This document shows positions 16,007 through 21,339 of a stretch of DNA of 21,339 nucleotides, piece after piece. Below the pieces are notes generated by a model, which made no database searches, was not told where the DNA came from, and saw only the letters and a list, made by a program, of their open reading frames with translations. A program made the position numbers and the translations under genes. How positions within the stretch are numbered: position 1 is the first letter of the stretch; each line of letters starts with the position of its first letter. Origin of the DNA: Caryophanales bacterium UBA6768 (GTDB lineage Bacteria; Bacillota; Bacilli; Bacillales_D; Amphibacillaceae); contig DKGO01000135.1 of NCBI GenBank assembly GCA_002453315.1, forward strand, positions 1 to 21,339, in the 5' to 3' direction.

Positions 16007-16629
16007 AGAAATTGTATGAAGGCTAAGTCATCGTAATCTATCCTGCGAATACTATTATTTTCGAGTTTAAGATCAACGGCTTTTTCCGTCACGTGAACGA
16101 TGTTTCCCTTTATTGGGTAAGCATCGTTTTTTTCAATTGCACGGATAAGGCAGGCGTGAAAGCTATCTAAATAAAGACTAAGCCGGAGACCGAAAAAGAG
16201 ATTGAGCAACTGTGGACTTTGCGAAACGACTTTACCAAACTGTCTTGCGATTTGTTGTTTTTCTTTTACGGTTGTTTTGGTAACGAAATAATCAAGTGGA
16301 CGCTCTTTCCCATTGTCGTGCTGAATTGTCGCAATGTTTTCATAGAGAACGACGTATATGTCGTTTTTATTGTCACGCAAGGTGAGAAAGTCGAGCCCTG
16401 CGTCAACGAGTATCCCTTCCAACTTTCTTTGTGTCTTTTCAAACATAATCGTAACTAATATTTTTTTGTTTTTAAGGTTCCAAAGCTGGAGTTGAAAAAG
16501 CCTCTGGTTATTTTCTTCTCCGCCAAGAGCAGTCAACAGTTGATTAGCCTTTGCAATCTTAGCGATTAGCTCTTGAAGTTCATGTGATGGAAGTGAGCTT
16601 GTCGGTGATGGAAATGATTCAGTAAAAAT
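15994..16629 (-). CDS. MnxD paralogue with two Sm-like domains, non-canonical start
   Basis: This is the divergent neighbour of the mnx-type operon. With a start at the ATT at 16629 it has 211 residues: a helix ending IAKIAKANQLL, a beta domain (KKILVTIMFEK, LEGILVDAGLDFLTLR, YENIATIQ), a linker with QFGKVVSQ, and a second beta domain ending IDYDDLAFIQFL. MnxD has the same order and matching words (IEKANM, IEGKVSAIGRDF, TEFGKTVA), so the two are paralogues. The first usual start codon is the TTG at 16536, but that removes the IAKIAKAN helix conserved with MnxD. A strong AAAGGAG at 16645-16639 serves only the ATC at 16632 (six bases) or the ATT at 16629 (nine bases). The 3' part is certain; the start is inferred. 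Confidence 0.75.
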   Translation of the reverse strand: MFTESFPSPTSSLPSHELQELIAKIAKANQLLTALGGEENNQRLFQLQLWNLKNKKILVTIMFEKTQRKLEGILVDAGLDFLTLRDNKNDIYVVLYENIATIQHDNGKERPLDYFVTKTTVKEKQQIARQFGKVVSQSPQLLNLFFGLRLSLYLDSFHACLIRAIEKNDAYPIKGNIVHVTEKAVDLKLENNSIRRIDYDDLAFIQFLSTN

Positions 16630-16645
16630 GATAAGACGCTCCTTT

Positions 16646-16791
16646 CACTTTGTGATTATGGAATAAGACAAACTAGTGCAAACATAAAGCTTAAAACAGG
16701 GGCTGTTCTACTTTTGAAAATATATCGTTACACCTGTCTGCACCATGAAGACTCACGAAGAGCAGACTTTCCATGAAAAGGGTGTGGGCAA
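16646..16791. promoter_or_regulatory. Divergent control region of the mnx-type locus
   Basis: This short gap separates the divergent MnxD paralogue from the mnx-type operon. On the minus strand TTGCAC (16681-16676) and TAATCA (16658-16653) form a weak SigA-like pair. Two inverted repeats are visible: AACAG-GGG-CTGTT at 16695-16707 and GTCTGC (16736-16741) with GCAGAC (16762-16767). I could not find a clear SigK (AC-N16-CATANNNTA) or SigA promoter for the plus-strand operon, although mnx operons are reported to be expressed from mother-cell sporulation promoters. It also contains an unconvincing 18-codon frame. Confidence 0.4.
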
Positions 16792-17211
16792 TTGCTTGTA
16801 AAATATCTCGGTTTTCTATTGTATGCCAATATTATATTACTGGCAGGTGTATATGTTTACTTGTTTAACAGACGCACGCGGATTGGCTTCCAGCTTGGGA
16901 TGAACGTCGCTACGATGGCGGGAGGGTTTGTTGCGGTCGTGACGGGGGTTATTTTAATTTATCAGTTTCCTTTTCATTATGTCGTAATCACGATTGTATC
17001 AACGATCGTTGGGATGTTTGTTGGAGCTTTGTTCGGAGCACTATTTGATTATCAAACACTATTAACGGGTTATGCGAACGGGTTAATGATGGGGATTATG
17101 TCTCCGATGATTGGAGCAGCAGCTAAAAACAGTGTTCCTTTTCTTATATTTATTGAGGTTCTATTTATCTTTTCTTTATTTTTATTCATTAGCTCTTCGA
17201 AGCATACATAA
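16792..17211 (+). CDS. Small multi-spanning membrane protein A of the mnx-type operon
   Basis: The 139-residue protein has four predicted helices. A Gly-rich core at about residues 74-108 contains GMFVGALFGALFDYQTLL and GLMMGIMSPMIG. The next gene product has the same core (GIGFLFGSLYKYQSML, HGAFGGMMGTML), so they are tandem paralogues. I recognise no named family. The start is the TTG at 16792, with AAAAGGGTG upstream. It is the first gene of a tightly spaced co-directional series leading to the manganese oxidase-like gene. Transport of metal or a structural role in the spore envelope are both possible; neither is shown by the sequence. Confidence 0.75.
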   Translation: MLVKYLGFLLYANIILLAGVYVYLFNRRTRIGFQLGMNVATMAGGFVAVVTGVILIYQFPFHYVVITIVSTIVGMFVGALFGALFDYQTLLTGYANGLMMGIMSPMIGAAAKNSVPFLIFIEVLFIFSLFLFISSSKHT

Positions 17212-17231
17212 GGTTAGAAAGGCGGTAGCTT

Positions 17232-17693
17232 ATGGTTCTCATTGTTAGTAGCCTTTTGGTTAGTGTTGGGTTAGGTGTATTTATATTTGCGACGATGTGG
17301 AAGAAAAGAAAGGTCTTCAATGAGCGTTTTGGAACCGTAATCCCCTTGTGTAGTAGTGGCGTATTAAGCTTTACTGTTGCATTGAATATCCACTTTTTAT
17401 TTCAGGTAGAATTTGCTCTGATTTTATTCATGGCGACTGGATTTGGGGCAGGAATCGGATTTTTATTCGGATCGCTCTATAAATATCAATCGATGCTCGT
17501 AGGTTTTTATCATGGAGCTTTTGGTGGGATGATGGGTACCATGCTGAGCGCCGTTGTGTTAAATCCAAGCATCTGTAGTTTACCTAATGATTATTTGCAA
17601 TCGACGGAACAAAATATACATATCTTTGGTGGATTTGGACTATTTTTATCCCTTATTACGTTTAGCTTGTTGCATTATTCGTTGAAGGTGTAA
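17232..17693 (+). CDS. Small multi-spanning membrane protein B of the mnx-type operon
   Basis: The 153-residue protein has four predicted helices and is a paralogue of the preceding protein: aligned features are a basic loop after helix 1 (MWKKRKVF against FNRRTRIG), then the LFG-x-L-x-x-YQ-x-x-L-x-G motif and an MG-x-M stretch. It has an extra loop, ICSLPNDYLQSTEQN, before the last helix. The pair may assemble as a heterodimer, as in other small two-gene membrane systems. The ATG follows AAGGCGG. Only three bases separate its stop from the start of the MnxD-like gene. Confidence 0.75.
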   Translation: MVLIVSSLLVSVGLGVFIFATMWKKRKVFNERFGTVIPLCSSGVLSFTVALNIHFLFQVEFALILFMATGFGAGIGFLFGSLYKYQSMLVGFYHGAFGGMMGTMLSAVVLNPSICSLPNDYLQSTEQNIHIFGGFGLFLSLITFSLLHYSLKV

Positions 17694-17696
17694 AGC

Positions 17697-18431
17697 ATGA
17701 AATTTTATGACTATGTTGAACAGCTACGTTTACGTCGCAGTCGCGAAAAGCGAAAAGAAGACATTTTAAATGACGTTAATGTTGAAAGAGGAGAGGGGTT
17801 AACGTCCCCTACGACAAGCTCAACAATTGAAGAAGCAAGAATGCTTATGGAATACATCGAGAAAGCGAATATGTTTCACATTTCTAGACTTGCACAATCG
17901 AAAGGGAAGGATTTGAAGCTTAGGAAATTTTTTAAATCGAAACGGTATCAACACGTAGAGATCTATTTGAAGTGGGGAACAGACCCTGTATATATTGAAG
18001 GAAAAGTGAGTGCGATTGGACGTGACTTTGTGATGGTTACGAAGTTAAACCAACGGATGTGGATTCATTACAAAGCTATTGAACTCGCTAATATTCCTTT
18101 TGGAGTACCTCATTATGCACATACACATCAACATATTTACTTTGAAAATCAACTAAGGAGGAAGTTAGTAACCGAGTTTGGTAAAACGGTCGCAAGACGT
18201 GAGGAATTGAAACAACAATTTTTTGAAGAGACATTGCAAACAAATCTGAACAGATGGAGAGGGGTATGGGTCACAGTTTACCTTAATGAAAAGGAAAAAA
18301 GGCTAGGGAAGGTTGTAAGCTCACAGGTGAACGAGCTAACAATCTCTTTGTTTGGAAAAACGGAATCAATCAATCTTACAGAAATTCAATACGTAGAGAC
18401 GATCCGGATTTTGCATTTGTTTAGGAGGTGA
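17697..18431 (+). CDS. mnxD: MnxD-like protein with two Sm-like domains
   Basis: The assignment rests mainly on position: it is the gene directly before E-, F- and G-sized genes, as in Bacillus mnxDEFG. The 244-residue soluble protein has a charged N-terminus (residues 1-35), a helix with MEYIEKANM (51-59), a beta domain at about 85-133 (HVEIYLKW, YIEGKVSAIGRDFVMV, IHYKAIELANI), a His cluster HYAHTHQH at 139-146, a helical linker with TEFGKTVARREEL, and a second beta domain at about 189-236. The protein encoded divergently at 15994-16629 is its paralogue. Its function is not known; MnxD is co-expressed with the oxidase complex in described systems. AAGGTG lies six bases before the ATG. Confidence 0.72.
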   Translation: MKFYDYVEQLRLRRSREKRKEDILNDVNVERGEGLTSPTTSSTIEEARMLMEYIEKANMFHISRLAQSKGKDLKLRKFFKSKRYQHVEIYLKWGTDPVYIEGKVSAIGRDFVMVTKLNQRMWIHYKAIELANIPFGVPHYAHTHQHIYFENQLRRKLVTEFGKTVARREELKQQFFEETLQTNLNRWRGVWVTVYLNEKEKRLGKVVSSQVNELTISLFGKTESINLTEIQYVETIRILHLFRR

Positions 18432-18435
18432 CAGG

Positions 18436-18744
18436 ATGAGTTTGGATGAAGGAGAACAGAGCATTGATGATTTATTATGGAATAAATTAACGCAACTTAT
18501 TGGAGAAAGTATTTTGATCGTAACAGAATCTGATCAATTGAATATTTTTGGGCAAACATTCCGACCTGTCTTTTGTGGCACGATTACTGAAGTTGAACAC
18601 GGTCACATCACATTAAATCCTGTGAATATTAAACTTGTGAATGCACCATTTTATCAATTTCCAACCCCGCTTAGCTTTCCATTGGAGAAAATTGCCCATT
18701 ATTCTCCAAACTTTGATTGTAATGCGAGAATTCCCCTTACGTAA
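18436..18744 (+). CDS. mnxE: MnxE-like oxidase complex subunit
   Basis: The 102-residue protein fits MnxE by size (about 12 kDa) and by its position two genes before the oxidase. In the characterised Bacillus complex, MnxE and MnxF form a hexamer that binds MnxG and extra copper. The visible pattern is an N-terminal helix (DDLLWNKLTQLIG), a strand ILIVTESDQ, then FCGTITEVEHGHITLNPVNI and a closing strand around FPLEKIAHYSP: a small barrel like its neighbour. Possible metal ligands are H55, H57, H88, C47 and C95. AGGAGGTGA overlaps the mnxD stop and lies just before the ATG. Confidence 0.75.
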   Translation: MSLDEGEQSIDDLLWNKLTQLIGESILIVTESDQLNIFGQTFRPVFCGTITEVEHGHITLNPVNIKLVNAPFYQFPTPLSFPLEKIAHYSPNFDCNARIPLT

Positions 18745-18768
18745 CTAAATAAGACTGAGGAGGATCAT

Positions 18769-19080
18769 ATGGTGAGGTTTCGAAATCGAGTACCACAATT
18801 ACAGGAGATATCGGTTAATGAGCTTCATGATGAAGCACTCATTCAGGCGTTCGAAAAGGGAATTGGCAAAAAGACTTTGATTTTCACACCATCATTTCCA
18901 TTTGTTTTTATCGGAAAAATTAAAGAGGTTATCGAGGATCATGTCGTCATCGATGTGGAAGTGACGTTACTTTCGGAACTCGAAAGCCGATTATGGAATG
19001 TTCACATTCATCAAATTGAAGTGTTTTACATTGAGAACGAAGGAAAGCCTACAATTCCGGAAATGCACGATTACGTATAG
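18769..19080 (+). CDS. mnxF: MnxF-like oxidase complex subunit
   Basis: The 103-residue protein fits MnxF by size and position. It shares the MnxE plan: a helix (NELHDEALIQAFEKGIG), a strand TLIFTPSFPFVFIG, then KIKEVIEDHVVIDVEVTLL and a closing HIHQIEVFYIE. The residues H79-x-H81 in the last strand, with H20, H58 and H100, are candidate copper ligands. It is a distant paralogue of MnxE. TGAGGAGGA precedes the ATG at good spacing. It lies 37 bases before the oxidase gene in the same operon. Confidence 0.75.
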   Translation: MVRFRNRVPQLQEISVNELHDEALIQAFEKGIGKKTLIFTPSFPFVFIGKIKEVIEDHVVIDVEVTLLSELESRLWNVHIHQIEVFYIENEGKPTIPEMHDYV

Positions 19081-19117
19081 GCTTGTAATGATAACTGAGG
19101 GTGAAGGGGGGAAGAGG

Positions 19118-21339
19118 ATGAAACGCTTTTATCACGTCGTCGCGCTTCAGATCCGAATAGTGCTCAATCACTTTGGAGATTACAATGATCATGGGATGTT
19201 GTATGTTTTAAAAGAAAATGAAAGCAAAGTAAAAAGAGAAGTTAGTAAAAATCCATTTACCCCAGTTGAGCTTGTGCAACCTCTCTGCATCCGGGCAAAT
19301 GTCGGGGACACGGTTGAAATATTGTTTGAGAATAAAATCGGCTATGCAACAGGTATGCACTTTCAAGATGCAGATTATGACGTCCTCACTTCAGACGGAG
19401 CGAATGTCGGGTACAATCCAAATACACTTGTTGAACCTGGAGAGAAGCAAAGATATCGGTTGAATGTGCATCATGAGGGCACGTGTCTCTTTACTGATTT
19501 AGGTAATCCTGACAGTGGGGAAGGCGGTTCGAATATTAATGGACTGTTTGGCTGTCTGTTTATCGAGAGGCGCGGTTCATCCTGGACTGATCCGCGGACA
19601 GGCGAGCCACTAACTTGTGGACTATATGCTGATATCCATCATCCATTCTTGCCATCGTTTCGGGAGTATGCATGGATATTTCATGATGAAATGCCGACGA
19701 GGGATATGACAGGGAATCGTCTGCTTCACCCCGAGACGAACCAGGAAGGGGAATCCACGCATGCTGTGAACTATCGCTACGAGCCAATGGAACACCGTCT
19801 CCGATTAATTAAAGAAGGTGTCGTTTGCCCGAGTTGTGAGGGTGAAGAGGTGCACCATGATTCTTGGGTATTCGGTGATCCTGCTACTCCGATTTTGCGA
19901 GGATATCGGGATGATCCCGCGAAAATTCGTCTCGTCCATGGTGGTGTGAAGGAAACTCACGTCTTTCATTATCATGTTCATCAATGGTTTAAGGATGCTG
20001 GAAACACTGAATCAGAGATTATCGATGCTCAGGCGATTAGTCCTCAAACTTGGTATACCGTGGAACCTCATTACGGCTTAGGTTCGCTTCATGGGGCAAT
20101 TGGGGATGCGATTATTCACTGTCATCTTTACCCTCACTTTGCTGTTGGGATGTGGGGGATGAACCGTATTTTCGATACATTGCAAGACGGGACGGGACAT
20201 TATCCGAACGGGGAAGTGATCGAAGCGTTGCAACCGTTACCCGATCGCTTGCTGCCCCCGAAACCGACGAAGGCTTGTCCTGGCTTTCCGAATTTCATTC
20301 CCGGAAAAGCGGGACACAAAGCACCAAGACCGCCGCTTGGAATCGTCGGTGGGCGTGACATGACAGAGCTCGAACGGAATGCTGCTGTTCCGTTTGCACG
20401 ACCAGGGGCTGTATTTGCGGATCCGTGTCGCGTCGTTAGGAACCCAGCTGTCAAAGAATTTAATATTTCTCTCATTGAAGTTCCCATTGTGTATAACAAG
20501 GAAGGCTGGCATGATCCAACGGGAAGAATTTTTGTGTTAGATGAACAGGTTGCTGATGTTCTTGCAGGGAAAGTAGAGCCGGAGCCGTTAATATTACACA
20601 TGCCAGCTGATACGTGCATTCGTGTAAACTTTACAAACCGATTATCTGAAGTTGCGGGTGGGGATGCATTTCAGCTTGTGACAAGAACGTATGAAGCCGG
20701 ATTTCATATTCATTTTGTGAAATTTGATGTACTCGTCTGTGACGGCGCAAATGTTGGTTGGAATTACGATTCTGGTGTACTTCCAGGTGAAACGATTCGC
20801 TATGAATATTTTGCTGATGTGGAACTGAAGGCCTGGTTTTTTCATGATCATTTATTTGCTAGCTTTCACCAGCAACATGGTGTGTTCGGATCAGGTGTTA
20901 TACATCCACGTTTTTCAACATACGTTGATTCAAAAACAGGGAAGAAGATTGATTATGGAAGTGAAGTGACTGTTAACCATCCTCTCATTCCAGATTATCG
21001 AGATTTCACGCTTATGGTTCAAGATTTCACCCTATTATTCGATAAAAATGGAAAGCCACTTTATCCACCGCCATTCCCTGGTTCACAAGACGATCCTGGC
21101 TTGTTCGGAGTGAATTATAAAAATGAGCCACTGCAATTTCGTTTAGGCCAAGAGCAAGATCCAGCATACTCGTTTAGCTCATATGTGAACGGTGATCCTG
21201 TTACATCAGTTTTTCAGTGTTATGCAGGAGATCCTATCCGTATTCGACTTTTACAAGGTTCACAGGAGGAATCCCATAGCTTTAATATTCATGGGCTCCG
21301 TTGGAAAACAGAGCGACCAGATGCTGCCTCAAAATTTAA
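19118..21339 (+). CDS. mnxG: MnxG-like giant multicopper oxidase, N-terminal 740 residues
   Basis: MnxG oxidises Mn(II) through Mn(III) to Mn(IV) oxide on the spore surface; known MnxG proteins are about 1,200 residues. This frame is open from ATG 19118 to the window end, where TAA is out of frame. Cupredoxin repeats are visible. Type 1 ligands read H281, C335, H340 and M345. The trinuclear site has eight His: H284 and H286 (HVFHYHVHQW), H334 and H336 (HCHLYPHFAVGM), H530 and H532 (FHIHF), H576 and H578 (FFHDHLF). A first repeat near residue 81 is degenerate. C237-P-S-C240 with H246-H247 is an extra possible metal site. No signal peptide is visible. GAAGGGGGGAAGAGG precedes the start. Other large MnxG-related oxidases exist, so the substrate is inferred. 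Confidence 0.88.
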   Translation, partial: MKRFYHVVALQIRIVLNHFGDYNDHGMLYVLKENESKVKREVSKNPFTPVELVQPLCIRANVGDTVEILFENKIGYATGMHFQDADYDVLTSDGANVGYNPNTLVEPGEKQRYRLNVHHEGTCLFTDLGNPDSGEGGSNINGLFGCLFIERRGSSWTDPRTGEPLTCGLYADIHHPFLPSFREYAWIFHDEMPTRDMTGNRLLHPETNQEGESTHAVNYRYEPMEHRLRLIKEGVVCPSCEGEEVHHDSWVFGDPATPILRGYRDDPAKIRLVHGGVKETHVFHYHVHQWFKDAGNTESEIIDAQAISPQTWYTVEPHYGLGSLHGAIGDAIIHCHLYPHFAVGMWGMNRIFDTLQDGTGHYPNGEVIEALQPLPDRLLPPKPTKACPGFPNFIPGKAGHKAPRPPLGIVGGRDMTELERNAAVPFARPGAVFADPCRVVRNPAVKEFNISLIEVPIVYNKEGWHDPTGRIFVLDEQVADVLAGKVEPEPLILHMPADTCIRVNFTNRLSEVAGGDAFQLVTRTYEAGFHIHFVKFDVLVCDGANVGWNYDSGVLPGETIRYEYFADVELKAWFFHDHLFASFHQQHGVFGSGVIHPRFSTYVDSKTGKKIDYGSEVTVNHPLIPDYRDFTLMVQDFTLLFDKNGKPLYPPPFPGSQDDPGLFGVNYKNEPLQFRLGQEQDPAYSFSSYVNGDPVTSVFQCYAGDPIRIRLLQGSQEESHSFNIHGLRWKTERPDAASKF

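Noticed and set aside
16745..16801. 18-codon leader peptide frame (MKTHEEQTF...) whose stop overlaps the start of membrane protein A
   Set aside because: It has no convincing ribosome site and no codon pattern typical of attenuation, so chance is the simpler explanation.
20200..20619. Minus-strand open frames within the oxidase gene
   Set aside because: The plus strand there encodes an uninterrupted multicopper oxidase; the antisense frames are by-products of its codon use.
21331..21339. TAA at the very end of the window as the stop codon of the oxidase gene
   Set aside because: The oxidase frame reads ...AAA TTT AA at the end, so this TAA is out of frame and the gene continues past the window.
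1..21339. CRISPR arrays, tRNA or rRNA genes, insertion sequences, prophage genes
   Set aside because: I saw no repeat-spacer arrays, no tRNA-like cloverleaf ends, and no transposase, integrase or phage structural genes.

Overview
The window reads as chromosomal DNA of an endospore-forming, low-GC Bacillaceae species. Three things support this: an alpha/beta-type small acid-soluble spore protein gene, a pdaA-type spore cortex deacetylase gene, and a near-consensus SigB promoter in front of a general stress protein gene. Shine-Dalgarno sites are strong, and about ten genes appear to start at TTG or GTG. I cannot name the species.

Layout. 1-5.5 kb is housekeeping and transport: the 3' end of a short-chain dehydrogenase, type I methionine aminopeptidase, the AzlC/AzlD branched-chain amino acid exporter pair, an MFS efflux pump, a small IDEAL-domain protein and a class II fumarase. 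5.8-10.9 kb holds the spore protein, a YhzD-like protein on the minus strand, an Xre-type regulator with a membrane partner behind a twin-operator promoter, an ABC-2 exporter (YhaQ/YhaP type), an RtcB RNA ligase joined closely to it, and a YflT-type stress protein. 11-15.1 kb holds an RDD protein, a second class II fumarase on the minus strand, pdaA and an AlkA-type DNA glycosylase.

15.2 kb to the end is the most unusual part. It ends in the first 740 codons of a very large multicopper oxidase that I recognise as MnxG-like, the manganese(II) oxidase of marine Bacillus spores. It is preceded by genes whose order and sizes fit mnxD, mnxE and mnxF, and before those by two paralogous small membrane proteins. 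A divergent minus-strand gene encodes a paralogue of MnxD and seems to start at a non-canonical codon. Two further small proteins sit just upstream. Most of these small proteins share a short beta-rich pattern resembling an Sm-like barrel, so the locus looks like an expanded family of scaffold proteins around the oxidase.

How the genes may work together. The six co-oriented genes from 16792 onward are tightly spaced, with no terminator visible between them, and likely form one operon. By analogy with the described MnxE/MnxF/MnxG complex, MnxE and MnxF would form a ring-like partner for MnxG. The roles of the MnxD pair and of the two membrane proteins are unknown. MnxG continues beyond the window.
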